Positions 36,501 through 49,173 of a stretch of DNA of 64,000 nucleotides are shown here, piece by piece. Numbering within the stretch: the stretch's first letter is position 1; each line of letters begins with the position of its first letter. The translations under genes were made by a program, and so were the position numbers. The stretch is from positions 32,352,567 through 32,416,566 of the forward strand of contig NC_084669.1 of the NCBI RefSeq assembly GCF_028389875.1. Reading direction: 5' to 3'. Under the pieces are notes generated by a model. It was given only the letters and a program-made list of their open reading frames with translations. It was not told the DNA's origin and did no database searches. The DNA is from Rhea pennata (Eukaryota; Chordata; Aves; Rheiformes; Rheidae).

Positions 36501-38990
36501 GACATCCATACAAGGCACTCTGTTTGGCTTGGATATAGCCTTCCACACAGGTATATTTAACATTGAGAGGTATTATGCTGATATTATGGTAATAGCTAAG
36601 GAAGTAGGCAAACAGTATCGAGGGACTTTGTCTCCTAGAAAATTCTGCCTGCTCTAAGTTGCTATAGCAAAACTACTTAATGCTCTGCAATATAGTGCAA
36701 AAAATCATCATGAAAGAGAAAGATTATTTTAATATATTAGTTCCTTAGTGCTAGTGATGATGAGGCTATCTCTCTGCCTCTTACTGACTGCTTGCGTATC
36801 ATCTTACAAGAAAATGAATACATATTAAGTTCTTCAGGAATAATGCAAGACAAAGACATCTTTAATATAAAAGTAGAAAAGCTTCTTAGCATTATTAGGA
36901 GGAAAACAAATTGAATAAAAGCTAAAGAAAAGGTCCTTTCATATCTAGCTTTTCCTGCATGTCTATGATCAATGAAATACCAAACATACCTTAAGTCTAA
37001 ATGTGACTTTAGGTAAAACAAGTTAAACAAAAGCTTGCAATTTCCAAAGAAAAAGGTAAGTCACAAAGCCCATACCTCTTTGTTGTTGTTGTTTGGGCCC
37101 TGTATTTTGTTCACCTGCTTATACCTGTAAAAGCTGACCTAAATGCTACTTGGGCTCTAAATTGATGGGAATTCTGAAATAGCAGCATTATACACTGCAG
37201 GAACAAGTGACCATACACAATGAATGGTAGCAGAGAAACAGGCACCTGGAGTTTGCATTCCAGCAAGATTCTCTTTTTTTTTTTTTTTCAGGTGATGTAT
37301 TTTTTCCTTTTTCTTCCTGGTAACTAGAAAATCATGTCCACACCACCCTGCGTTACTGAAAAGCCTAATCTAATCTTTACCAGCATCACCCCTAAGATTT
37401 CAGTCAAAGTTAGGTAACCTAACAAAGTCTACAGTACTGACACTTGGCCAGTTAGCAATTCAAGCTCCTTTTCAGAAATTAACAACAGCCAGCTGTTTCA
37501 GGATATCTGCACTGAAAAGGGAAAAAAAAACATATACCAGAGAGCAGCGATGACAGGGCTGCTGCACAATGAGCGTTACCATCCTGCACACAGCCCCACA
37601 CAAACCAGGCAGAGCAGGGTGCTGATAACAGCTCCCATCTATGGTCCCAGACAAGGGGAGGTGCTGAATCAGGCCCAGGGTCCATCCAAGGAGTCCAGGA
37701 ACAGCAAACAACAGGACAGGAACCAGCTCTCTATGACACAGACTCAAGGTCCAGCCAAGAGAGTGGCCTGAAGACAAAGCCGCTAAAAACACAGTGCAGG
37801 CCAGGAACACAGGCTTAGGGCTGAGCTTGAATGGGGCTCCTGTGCCCGTGGGCAGAGGGTGGAGGTGGAGTCCCAAGTGAGGCTAGTCCATGCGATTAGA
37901 ATGTTTTAGTTCACAGCACAGGAGTGCAGCTGCTGAGCAGCGATGGCAAGCTGGGTAGAATGATGAGTAGTTATATGCAAAGAAAGCATTATTCGATCAC
38001 TCAGCCAACCTAGATTAGCTTACAAAATAGTAACTCACAAAGTGTAACTCTTAGTAAGCAGATCAAAAGGTTAATCTTATTATATATATTGGATTTGTGT
38101 AAGAAAGCAAAAAAAATCCCACATTTTTCTGTTAGATTTCAAGTAGATAACCAAACTAGCTATTGGCTTTTATTACTGGAGTAGGCATGTATGAATTGCA
38201 CCACTCACTCTACACAACAACGAAAGACGTGACTGACCAGGAATTATACCTGAGCAGTGTAAAGCAAAATTTTTCATAGGTGATGCAGCATTATAGTATT
38301 TAGTAAATCTTATCTGCTGATACAAATGAAAGAACATATTTTAATCATGCAGGATGCTAAATATGCATGTTTGAAAAACAAAAATGCACAGAACATCATT
38401 AATAAAGAAGATTGATCCATTTGGAATCTGACTCCAGAATATACTGTAACATATGTGTAAGTTTATTTCTATTAATTTAGGAATATTCAGGAAAAATGTT
38501 TAAGCATATATTTGACTTCAAGTGAAAGATTAAGGCCCATCAGCTGTAAAATGATATCAGAAACAGATATAGATACCCTCTCCTGAATTGCTCCGTGATT
38601 CATGAGTTCAGAACACTTTCTGCTTTAACAGAGTGTTCTCTTTTTATGTAAAGACTCAAAAATTCGTAGATTTGATTTTTTTAAGTAACACTTGCAATGA
38701 TCAGTGTCATAAGTGGTCACTACAAAAAATACATGCATCTCTTTCCATGATCCGTTGAGGGCTTCCTAAAGATATCATTAAGAAAACATGCACACACTAT
38801 CTGAATTTGAATAGTCACAGAATTCACCATAGAAAATCCTAATATTCACTACCCCTAACCTACTTTACACTTAGTTTGATTCTCTTGAACTCAACAGAGT
38901 TAAAGTAATGATTAATTTAACATGCACAACAGGCTCTTCTTTGCATACAGTTTTCAAAATCATAAGCCTTTCATTTTGCAATAAAAGCAT
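33557..38990. other. Intergenic DNA, no gene recognised
   Basis: No exon or RNA gene is evident. It holds a T run at about 37268-37288 and a GC-richer block at 37540-37890 (listed separately). The + strand is A-rich through much of this stretch: 36001-36060 has 27 A and 9 T. Confidence 0.5.
37540..37890. repeat. GC-richer repeat-like block of unknown family
   Basis: Base composition changes sharply here against AT-rich neighbours. On the minus strand the frame is open for 134 codons (37472-37876), but the translation is Leu/Pro/Cys-rich with no domain. Two related words, CAAGGTCCAGCCAAGAGAG and CAGGGTCCATCCAAGGAG, lie about 80 bases apart, suggesting an internally repetitive or minisatellite-like origin. 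I cannot name the element. Confidence 0.35.
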
Positions 38991-39125
38991 AAAATCATAC
39001 AGTAATTCAGGTTGGAAAGCAGCTCTGGAGACCATCTCTCCAACCTCCACTCAAAACAACACCAATCCAGATCAAGTTGCTCAGGGCCTTGTTCAGTAAT
39101 GCTTTGAATATCTCCATGTCCTTTT
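38991..39125 (-). repeat. CR1 LINE 3'-end fragment
   Basis: The + strand reads AAAATCATACAGTAATTCAGG, then GTTGGAAAGCAGCTCTGGAG, later ATCAAGTTGCTCAGGGCCTTG. This is a degraded reverse-complement CR1 tail. It shares the GCTCAGGGCC-T-G-CCAGT-type wording with the copy at 33.4 kb, so both may belong to the same subfamily. Confidence 0.8.
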
Positions 39126-40549
39126 TCTACCTTTTGGCAAAACTTTAAGAGAAAACAATGAGGTATTAAAACCGAATAAAAATCTCAAAATGCAGGAATT
39201 GCACATACCATGTGAAACATTTTTCATTTCACAACTACTTATTCTGCTAGTAAGATGACCAGTGTAGTAATGTGCATTCCCTACCCCAGTCTGAAGTGGG
39301 GAGGAAGGTCACTGTATAGTCATATAGACAGATAAACACACTATGTCACAAGGTACAAAGGGAAGGCAGAACTACAGACTCTGACATTCCTCCAGTAAAC
39401 CCACACTCACAGTATTGCTGTTGTGAAGGCACAAAAACAGATGTACATAAACATATAGGCTCACCAGATTTTATATTTCTGAAAATTCAGATCATCTGTG
39501 AAAAAACAAGAAAAATAGCTAAGTATCAGTGTTCAAACAACAAAATACCTTCCAAAAGGCCAGAATACAATGGTGTTCATGTTTTCAGTCAAAAGACTGA
39601 CTTTGAAAAATATCAAAATGACAAAATACACACGTTGATAAAGACACTGTCCTACCTGTCACTTGAAACTGATTTGGGTGAAACAGAAAGAGTGTGAAAC
39701 ACCTAAAAATCATCTGTGAAGATTACAGTGACACTAGGGAGTTTCAGAACAGAAGTCATTTTTCCTAATCCAGGAGAACTTTTTTAAGTTGTAAGAACCA
39801 ATCTCTCTCCCTCTTAAATTAAAAAAGAATATGGTGATAGAATCCAGGATTCAGTTTCAAAATCCTAATTTATTGAAAATAATACAAAACAAAATTATCC
39901 TAATTTACAGATAAACAATGAAGTTTCTTTGACAGCAAAGCAGAATATAATCTGACATGCCAATGAGATTCCCAGTGGGATACTGGTGATCTCAGCCTTT
40001 TTGGTTCTTTATAAGTGATATCTCCAACTACATTCTAATTCATGCCATTAATTACTCTCCTTAGAGATAAGCCTGTATCAATATATTTTTCTCTAGTTGG
40101 TAAAATTTAATCTCTCCTTATAACTGGTTTCTAATTGGATTTAGTTTGTGACTTTATATACCTTGCCTTAGGAAACCAAAAGGGATAGGTTCTCTCTTGA
40201 GAGAGCCAGTATAATTTCCAAGAGTGAAAATTTCTACATCTCTGGGACTCACATATTAGTTCCTCATTCTCCTAACATTTCAGCTAAGATAAGGTTCACA
40301 AAGCCCTTTTGTTGGTTCTCTTTGTCGAAAAGTCTTACAGTTAGATTAAGGTATTTAATACAATAAATAACAGTGTATAGACTGCATAAGTTTATATAGC
40401 ACACTGAATGTTACCAAATGTTGCTAACACAGTATGTGATCAATCAGACTTTTAATTTGGCCTTTATTAGGTCTTTGGTTTTCTGTCACGTTCACCAAGG
40501 CTGTATATATTTGGCTGCTCACTCTCACAACCATTAATGACTTTCTTTG

Positions 40550-41704
40550 AAAATTCTTAGGAGCTGGGTGAGATACCAGAAAACTGGAGAAGGTCAAACA
40601 TAGTGACTATCTTTAAAAAGGTAGGAAAAGGCACCAAGAAACTATAGTCTAGACAGTTTAACTTCAGCACCCAGAAATATTCTAGGAAAAAAAGGTGTCA
40701 GATAAACTGGATCAGGCACCTGAAAAGTAGGAAGAGAATTTAAACACTGCCACTATAGATCTGGTAAGAATAACTCCTGTAAGGCTAATGACAGTATCCT
40801 CTGCAGAAAGCGGCGAAGCAGCAGAGGTAATAAATTAGGAGTTGAGCGGAGTTTAAATCCTGTTTCCTGTAACATTCTGATTTGATCTAGATAAAACTGA
40901 CAATGGGTGAAACAAAAATGCATAAACAAACACCTCCATACAGCATCGTTATCATTGTTCTACTGTCAAAATGGAAAGATGTATCAAATGCGACTGTAAT
41001 CGCTGTTCTCGGCCCAGGTCATAGATCTATTCAATGATTCATTGATGATCTGGGTGAGGAAATTGAGAATATGCTTCTTAGAGGCATAAATAGTAAAACT
41101 AAAGGAGGAGGGACTACAAGCATGCTGAGCATGCTGGAATACAGCATTAGTGCAAAAAGAGGTAAAAAAAACTTGTAAAAAGTCTGGAAAAAGAACAGGG
41201 TGAAATTCAATAGAGACATGCCTAGGAGACTGTGCTGAGCAAGAGTAATCCATACCACAAATACAAGATGAGGAGCAATTACTTACATAGCAGCTTTTCA
41301 GAAATGCAGAAAAACGTTCTGAGAAAAGGCTGAAAGTATTAGATGCAGCTAGCTAAAAGATGAGAGTGCTTAAGGAATGATCAGTACTTGATAAAAGTCT
41401 TTACAAGCATAGAAGGCTGATACAAAGAAGAAACAATCCATTCACCACATCCATGATGGAGAAGACAACGGCCTCAGACTGCAGCAAGAATAATTCAAGT
41501 TACTTATTAAGGAGAAAAAATACTTCTTAATGGTAAGTGAAGCACAGGAATTTCTTGCAGAGGTCATGGAGACCTGATCATTAGAAACTGTTAAGGACTG
41601 GATAAACAGATATCTGTCAAGAATGAACTCAGCATAGTTAGGAGATGGACTAGATGACCTTTTGAGACCCCTTTCAATTTTTCTTTTACGGTTCCACAAT
41701 TAAG
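40550..41704 (+). repeat. CR1 LINE fragment covering reverse-transcriptase and 3' end, degraded
   Basis: Near the left end the forward translation reads ENWRRSNIVTIFKK, which matches the CR1 reverse-transcriptase lead-in. Further on is a decayed version of the region before the active-site motif (DDLGEEIENML at about 41046-41078). The right end reads GGACTAGATGACCTTTTGAGACCCCTTTCA, a CR1 3' end. Many stops and indels show it is long dead. It is the longest CR1 copy in the window, about 1.15 kb, and is 5'-truncated. Confidence 0.8.
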
Positions 41705-44639
41705 TATAACTAGAAAGATGTTTCAGCATCTCTCTAATCTTGTGGTTAGAGATAAAGAATTTATCTTGGAAATTTGAAGGAAAAGTTTTTGTAACATTTA
41801 GGGAGGACCCTTTGTTTATTTGCTGATGTGTCTTAAGCACACAGTACTTCAGTACACAGTGGGCCACATTATATCATTCTGAGACATCGAAATTAATGAG
41901 GCCTACTTGGGGAATGCGGTTCAACACAATGAAAGCCAAAATATTATGGGCTGTTTCTTCTGGTAAATAATTGAACGCAGTAAGTGAAGAATTTCAAAAA
42001 GCCACCAGCATTAATTTTGATCAGCAACAAACCTCTCCTAAATAACTACAATCAACTTTAATTGCTCTCTCGGAAAGCACTTACAGATACCACAGATCAC
42101 TTTTAAAGATTCTCCTCCTATTGTTTTCTTCCACCCTCACTTCACAGCTTTCTGAAATGTTCTTTTTTGCACCCACCTCAGAAAAATACAGATAATAGCA
42201 GTTTGTTTCATAATGGTATTGAGAAGTAAATAAATTCAGACCTTGCCGTACTAATGTTCTGATTCTGCTGCGTTAATGACAGACTACCTTGTGCCACTCT
42301 TCCATTTATAGACCATTTCTACATCTTGTATTTGTGGAGTGCAGAGATCGCCACCATCCAGCTTTGTGAACCGGCGGCAGCAGCAGCACGACAGCCCCTC
42401 AGCCATCTGACGGTGCTATCTGCTTGGTGACTGTCACTTCTCTTCCTCACACCCACAGCTGGTGAGAGGAATATTCTTCATAAGAAAGATACATTACAGT
42501 TCTAAATTTGGGGGCTCTATGCAGTCCCAAGGAGACATGATTTTTTAGAGTAGATCAGCTAATTCATGAATCTCCTTTAAACTCATCTATTCCACCCCAA
42601 AGTATATTATACAGGACTTAACATACAGGCTAACTGTGAGAAAAAATCCACTTTTCTATTCAGTTACTCTTTTCTGAGATTTGCAGATACTATGTGCCTG
42701 TGAGGTGAGGAAAAGGGACGAGAAAAGAAAAGGGAGAAGATGTAGCAAATATAAATGGTATACCAAAATGAGAAAGATCCTGTTATTCTTTTCTTTGATC
42801 AAGCTACTAGCCACACAAAAAGGGCCAAGGTAAGCTACATGTGCCAAAATCAGCTTCATTTGATGTTGTCTCTAGCCAACACTGATCTTTCATCTGCCAA
42901 CTTCCTCCCATTTTCCCCAATTGTATCCACATTTAATATTATTTTAGCCATTAAAAATGTGGTTTTCTACTTAGCTTGTTTTCTGCGTAACAGATATTAT
43001 ATTCATCCACTGCAATATATTGGAGAAATAAAATGTCATAAAAATAAAAATTATGAAACACATATAAACACAATATACACGATGTTATAAACATGATATA
43101 CATTATAAACATGATACTCTATGGAATACACACTACCAACAAAAACTCCATGTCTCTAAAACTATTTTTTTCTTTTTGACCATTTACATGGATTTAAATT
43201 GCAAGGCAAAGAGCTTTAATTTTTAGTCTAAAACCACATCATGAAAAGGTTACTTTCAATGAATAAAAACTAAACTACGTACATTATTTTCAGTGAGGTC
43301 TTTGATTTACTATATTGCTTACATGGCCGCTGAAAAAATACTGCTGAGTAATAAGCTTTCTGAGTTCGACAATAGCTAATTTGTGAGAAAGTAGGTTCTC
43401 TGTGGCTGCTCTGTGGGAACTGATAAAACGCAAGGCAAGGGACCTCCTACACTGAGAATCTCTGACTGTAAATTTCACGAGTTTATGAATGGAAAATACC
43501 CAAATAATTGTCTTCTTCAGAGGTGCTAAGCACTTGTAGCTGCTGTGGACTTTAATTGGTTCTGTCGACACCAGTAACTTCTGAACATTGTACTACGTAA
43601 CTCACCACTCCAAGGCATGCAGCAGACAGTCGATTCCAGCTGGTGGTGATACGGGATGAAGTAGTAGATTTCTGTGAATTTCAGGCTGCTTTGATACAGA
43701 CAATGTCCAATTCCCATCTGTAATAAATGTATTTTTTGATAATCGTACACTTCTGGATTAGAAAGAAAACACCGGCCTGCTTTCAGTCTTCCCCCAGACT
43801 GCCCTGCACACATAAAACACCATCACGCTACAAGCAAACTATTATGAAGAGAAATGGAGATTGTGCTGAAGACCTTGAAGACCTATATTCATATCCTGTT
43901 CTATTGTTTTTGGCTTTAACTGCTTTATTTCCCATGGTCAAGAGAAGTACCAGAGGATCTTGCCTGCAAGCAACTGGCTGGAATCCATGGTTTCAGAGGC
44001 TGTGAGACCACGGAGAGAATTAAGTACTACAATTAAATACCAGACATTTCCAATAAGAATGCCTCCCTGTACGCACGTAATGTTCAGTAAAAACCAAACC
44101 GTAGGTGTTCTAGCGTTCACACTGTCGTGGCGCTAAGCAGGAAACGACGCAGCACGCCAGAAACTAAACCTTTGTAGAAATGACCGCACATTGCAGCTAG
44201 ATGCAGTGCGGTTACCACCAATCTGGAAGTTCCTGAAGAGGTATTTTAATGCAGTCCTTCAGGCTAACATTAACTATGAGGTGAGCAGCCATCCCCTAAG
44301 CCTGTTGTAACTTTTGTATTGCCTTCCAGCACGCATATGGCAACCTCACTTGGCCATGATACGTACGTGGGTGACAACGGCACGTCCCAGGCCTGCAGGA
44401 GACAGATCAGAGACATCTGCTGTACTGCAGGCAAAACATGATGGTCACGGGATCCGGTACCTCACGGGACTCTAGACACGGAGCTGGCTGGGAGCCTTTC
44501 AGCAGACTGCTTTTTCACTGGAAAACAGTAATTCATTGAAACATAAAGTTTTTGTGGGAACGCACTGGTTACAAGAAAACTTGTGTCAGAAAGGACATCT
44601 CAGACTTGGGAGGAAGAACCTGGCCAAAACTGGAGGGAC
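41705..44639. other. Intergenic DNA upstream of the BICC1 island
   Basis: No gene is recognised. CAG-type repeats and a small GC-rich patch occur at about 42,360-42,430. CpG content begins to rise from about 44.1 kb. The + strand is A-rich in places: 42721-42780 has 32 A and 9 T. Distal promoter elements of BICC1 are likely here but not visible as clear motifs. Confidence 0.5.
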
Positions 44640-45108
44640 GGAGACGCCCTCGCGCGCGGGGGTGGCTGTGGGGGAGCTGCGTTCCTCGCCCGCCCGCCGG
44701 CCCCGGGCGGACAGCGATCATCCCCGACGCCGGAAGGTTTGACCACCCTGGAAACGTTTCCAGTCACATCAGTGAAACTAAAACCCTCCGGCGAGGCTAG
44801 GGGATCTCCTCGTGCAGACGCTTCTCCAGACTGACCCACGCTTTTCGGCCGGGGCCGCCTGCAGAGCGACGCCTCCCGCCGCCTCAGCCCGGCCGGCCCG
44901 AGGGCCCTGCGGGCACCACGGCGCTTGCGCCCGGGCTGAGCGGCTCCGCACGCGGCTCCGTAGGCCGCGCGCTGCCCCCGCGGCTGCTGTGCCGCCCCGC
45001 GCCTCGGCACGGCGGGGCCACGGCGCCGCCGCCGCCCGCGGCTTCGCACTCGCGGCGCGAACCGCCGCGCGCCGCCGCCTCACGAGCCGCGGCCGCGCCC
45101 CGGCCGTT

Positions 45109-45125
45109 GGGGGCGGGCGGGCGGG
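45109..45125 (+). promoter_or_regulatory. G-quadruplex motif with one-base loops
   Basis: Five G then three runs of three G, each separated by a single C (GGGGGCGGGCGGGCGGG). Four G runs with one-base loops is the class expected to fold most stably. It lies about 400 bases upstream of the BICC1 ATG and also contains overlapping Sp1/KLF sites. Confidence 0.8.
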
Positions 45126-45195
45126 CGCCGCGCGCCGCCCCGCCCCGCCGCGCCGCGCCCCCGCCGCTAACGGCCGCGCGCGCGCCCCCTCCTCC

Positions 45196-45216
45196 CGGCG
45201 GCGGCGGCGGCGGCGG
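45196..45216. repeat. (CGG)7 trinucleotide run
   Basis: Seven uninterrupted CGG units lie in the BICC1 promoter or 5' UTR region. The run is short, but it is of the type whose length varies between individuals. Further GGC-rich stretches follow at 45367-45422. Confidence 0.9.
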
Positions 45217-45252
45217 GGATATCCCCGGCCCCTCCCCGGCGGCCGCGGCGGC

Positions 45253-45257
45253 CCAAT
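45253..45257 (+). promoter_or_regulatory. BICC1: CCAAT box
   Basis: GCCCAATGGAG has an NF-Y-type CCAAT core, 270 bases before the BICC1 ATG. CCAAT boxes usually sit about 60-100 bases upstream of the start site, which would put transcription start near 45,310-45,360. The same bases also form an in-frame ATG (45256). Confidence 0.45.
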
Positions 45258-45522
45258 GGAGGCGGGGATGCTGTGCGGGCTGCGGGCGGGCTGGGGGCGC
45301 CGCCGAGCCGCGGACGCCGCCGCCGGCCCCGGGCCGCGCGCACTCGGCGGCGAGCCGCAGGCAGAGGCGGCGGCGGGCGGCGGCGGCGCCGCGGCCGGGA
45401 CTCTGGCAGGCGGCGGCGGCGGCTGGGATGAGCCGGGCGGGCGGCTGTGGGGGCAGATAGCGTCCCGCGGGGAGGCGGCCGAGTGGGGCGCGGAGCAGCG
45501 GCGGGCGCCGCCGGGCAGCGCC

Positions 45523-45727
45523 ATGGCGGCGCCGCGCGACCCGCTGAGCGGGTACCTGCAGCAGCCGCCGCTCTCCGACGCGGGCTCCAACAGCGAGCGC
45601 AGCGCCGACTCGCCGGTGCCCGGCTCCGAGGAGGACTCGGCCGGCCCGCCGCGGGCCCCGCACAGCCCCGAGTGGGGCGAGGAGCGATTCCGGGTGGACA
45701 GGAAGAAACTGGAGGCCATGCTCCAAG
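45523..45727 (+). CDS. BICC1: BICC1 first coding exon (Bicaudal C homologue 1, N-terminus; gene continues beyond the window)
   Basis: The exon encodes residues 1-68 and the first base of codon 69. The ATG at 45523 has a strong Kozak context (GCGCCATGG). The blocks GSNSERSADSPVPGSE and SPEWGEERFRVDRKKLEAML match the vertebrate BICC1 N-terminus almost exactly; the start (AAPRDPLSGYLQQPPLSD) is more variable, as expected. The donor is CTCCAAG|GTGAGG. The remaining exons, with the KH domains and C-terminal SAM domain, lie right of the window. BICC1 binds mRNAs through its KH domains, recruits deadenylation machinery and polymerises through SAM. In vertebrates it is needed for kidney tubule integrity and left-right patterning. 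The frame is open upstream to 44812 with an in-frame ATG at 45256, so an N-terminally extended form cannot be excluded, but conservation favours 45523. Confidence 0.93.
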
Positions 45728-48098
45728 GTGAGGGCGGGCGGCGCGGGGGCTGCGCGGGGGCCGCGGCCGCCCCTGCCCGCCGCCAGCGCCGCGGCCTCCG
45801 CCGGCGTCGGGAGCGGGGGCGGGCTCGGCCCGGGGCGCCGCGGCACGGCGGGGTCCCGCCGGGGCGGGGAGGGGGCCGCCTGCCTGCCTGCCTGCCCGCG
45901 GGGACGCGGGTGTCCTCCCGGCTCCTCCTCCTCCTCGGAGCCTTCCCCGAGCCCCGCCGGGGGCGCTGAGCCCTCCGCGCCGGGAGTTTCGCAACTTCCC
46001 GGGAGAGCGGTGGGGACGGGGCGAGGTGCAGCGGGCATCTCTCCTGCCCTGGACGCCTCCTTTCTTTATTTTCCTCTCCTTCCCCCCCGAGAGTACATGC
46101 TTGGTCCCGGCGTGTGTTGATTTACGCGACTCTCGGCGGGGGTTGCGGTGGCAGCGTTTTGCACCGCGCGGCAGAGGCGCAGCAGTAGCCGCCCCCGCTC
46201 CGCGGAGGCGAGCGGGCCGCGGCCGGCGGCTGATCCCGGGTGCAGGAGCCCCCCGGCGCCGTCCGCCCTTTGCGCTGTCGGGTCTTGGTTACAGCAGGTC
46301 GCGGTCGGATCCGCCGAGGAGGACCGTGGCGTGCTGGAAGAGGGACCGCGTTGGGCTTGAGACCGCTCCTTCGTGACTTCCAGTTACGCGACAGTTCAGG
46401 TTTTTGTGCAAGTCTTTAAAAAGACCTGGCAGATACTTTGGTGTCGTTCGCATGGCAGGACACCTGGGAGTTGTTTCACTCACTCTCTCAAAAACTGCCT
46501 GTCCTTTACCTTCCGCAGGTGGGGAGGGTGCCGGAGCTCCCAGGTAAAAGGAGCGGGTGAGTTGGGTCGTCCCCTGGAAATGTGCAGCTTGTCTTGATGA
46601 TTGCAGCGGCTGGAATTTTTTGAAATGAGATTCTTTCTCCTGGGGGTGGGTTAATCTTTAATCTGTTAATACTTTAGTGCTAGCAGAAAAATCCCATTAT
46701 GTACTGCAGTAAGAGTAAGGAATTCAGAATTATTATAGGAAGAAACAACTAGTTATAAAGATGCGCTCATCAAAGTGTTTCAAATTTTAAGCACGGATGG
46801 ATGTTGAAAAGCTGAAGTATTTGTGTGTATGAAATGGCAGTGAAAAAGGTCAAAAGTTACAAAGCTGTAAGACTGAAATCTTTCCTCTACCAGTGAAAGA
46901 AATTTCCATTATCTCATCCCACAGGCTGTCCTACTGCTTGAGGTAGTAAGCATGGGAGGTTGGTAAACAAAGCTTATAAGCAGAATCCAAATATTGTATA
47001 ATTGGTGTTATCCACAAGTAGTCTCCATCAAAATGTGTGATTTCCTGTTTTCTCATCTGTTTTCAGGAGAGTTCTTCTTCTTCTTTGTGTATTTGTGTAA
47101 GAGTGTACTCAAAAGTTAATGCTTGATACAGAGTACACTAAGCAAGCGCGAGTAGAATGTGTGTGCGTGGTTTTTTAGTGATAGATTGTTTTATATACGT
47201 TCCAGAACACATGCTTTAGATGGTTTTTGTATTCAGCATCCTTTTTGTGAAGAACAGCACATGCTGAACTCAGTAATAAGTGGTTTTATGTGAAAACATA
47301 AGCTTTCTGGTCATTAGTAATTAAAAAACAGATTTATTAGGAAACATGAGACAAACACAGTAGTCCTTTCTGTCAGAAAATTCTGAACTGTTTGTTAAAT
47401 ACTAGTACTTTCATTCCATTTCCTCTCAGTACTTGACAAATTTTTATTATACCTCTTGACTTCCCTTTGGGATAGGTTGTGTGTGGTTGTGTTGTTTTTT
47501 TGGTATTCTTTTTTTGTTTTCTTTTCCTTTTTTTAAAAGAAAGTGCGAAAGCACAGAGTAATATGCCCAAGATGTCACATACAGCATCTCAAATTAGACC
47601 TGTAAATAGTACCCCAAAATTCAGTCTGTTATTGCTGATCACAAGCCAAGGGGTTTTTTTTGTTGTTGTTGTTGTTTTGGTTTTTTTAACCTCTTCCTTT
47701 CCTCCTCCCCCTTGATGGCCAGTTTTTGGAAGTATAACTTTAACTGTCTCCTGGTGGGAAAGGAACAATGGGAAAGAAGTGTTGTCCCATCTTCAGAAAG
47801 TTGCTCTTACTTACACTGGGCAAGTTTTAGGTCATGTTCCCTGATGGTGGTGGTGCTGCATCCTCCTCCGGAAGGTCTTGGAACAGACAAAAAAATACCA
47901 TTGGGGCAGGAAGGCGCCTCTTTATTCTATGTGGTGATGATCAGGTCTCTAATTTCCAGGAGTAAGCAGGCAACTTTACAAATAGATAAAATAAATCTGA
48001 GCTGGTGTAAACACAGCTTTTTAACCATATCAGGTGCTTAAAGTTCTTCTATTGCTGTTTGTACCATCTCCTGGAGAATGTGCTTATGCTTCTGAAAA

Positions 48099-48116
48099 TT
48101 TTTTTTTTTTTTTTTT
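48099..48116 (+). repeat. Poly-T tract (18)
   Basis: An uninterrupted run of 18 T on the sense strand of BICC1 intron 1. No adjoining retroposon body was recognised. Confidence 0.9.
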
Positions 48117-49173
48117 AATGATGTAAAAACTTCCAGCCTCTTCATTACAAGTGTCCACTTACGGGAAAGTGAGAATACAATATCTTTAATTCAGTTGTCT
48201 TTAAAGCCAAGTTTTAAAGAGCATCTGTTGAAGAAACCTTTTCAGGAAATGTTCTCATTCTTGCTTATTTTTCTGTTAGTCAACATAGGTTATTTGCTTT
48301 ACTGATGATGAAATGTAAGGAGCAGTCAGAAGTTGAGGAAGGGTAGTGTTAGGTTTTATGCTTTTGTTACATATCATATTTTTTGACTGCTTTCATGAAT
48401 CCTATATACATCTCTGCTGTAATTATTTTTCATCTTTTCTGCAGTTGATGTTGTGTGGATAACTTCTTGAGAGACAGTGCTGATTTCAGCAAGACTCATC
48501 TGGTTGCAGCAGGCTGTGTGCATGGGTTTATGGGTGGAGTGGGGACTTGGGTACCTTAAATTAAGAAACAAAATTCAGAAATTTTGTGCAAGTGCTGTAG
48601 CAAGAAATTAAGGTACTCTCTTTTCAAAAACAATTGATATGGCTAGCTTATTTCCAATAACTGCTGAAGCAGAAGCCAAATCTGTACTGAGATGTGAGAG
48701 CCTATTGATGGGTTTGAGGGTGCTGCTTATTCTTTCTTTTTTTATCACATTGAAATAACTATTTTGATATTTTCATTCTTCGCATTCTATTCATTTCTGT
48801 TCATCTCAAAGTTTGATTCCAACTAGCCTCAAGATAAGTCTATTAAATGAAAGATAGAGGAAGCTTGTCAAAGAGCTTTATTTCCTCTATATAGAATTCC
48901 AGAAAACACAGATGTTCTAGTGAAAACTTTAAATCACAAAGTCAATTTGTGTATCAGACTGTTTTGTATTATCGTGTTATTGATAATAGATAATATTGAT
49001 CATAGATGACTGCAGTAATGTTCAGTACACAAATTTCAGCGTTTACGGTGAGATAAGCTGTTTCTTGTGCTGGATGTCTTTATCAGAGTTTATTGATGAA
49101 GAGATCTCCTCAGAGTAGAGAAATTAATTTTTGAGGAAGCAAATAGGACTAAAATGGTTTGGCCGTTCTTCTC

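Larger units (their letters stand above)
44640..46380. promoter_or_regulatory. BICC1: CpG island promoter of BICC1
   Basis: About 1.7 kb is extremely rich in G+C and CpG, in sharp contrast to both sides. It contains GC boxes (GGGGCGGGC at about 45110), a CCAAT box at 45253-45257, a stable G-quadruplex motif and a CGG run, and no convincing TATA box. It spans the likely transcription start, first coding exon and start of intron 1. The many long open frames on both strands here arise from high GC and are not genes. Islands of this kind often fire in both directions, so an antisense transcript is possible. Confidence 0.92.

Noticed and set aside
44812-46038. Several very long overlapping open frames on both strands (up to 385 codons) in the GC-rich island
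   Set aside because: High GC removes stop codons in every frame. The translations are Arg/Ala/Pro/Gly-rich with no domains, and only the 45523-45727 segment matches a known protein (BICC1).
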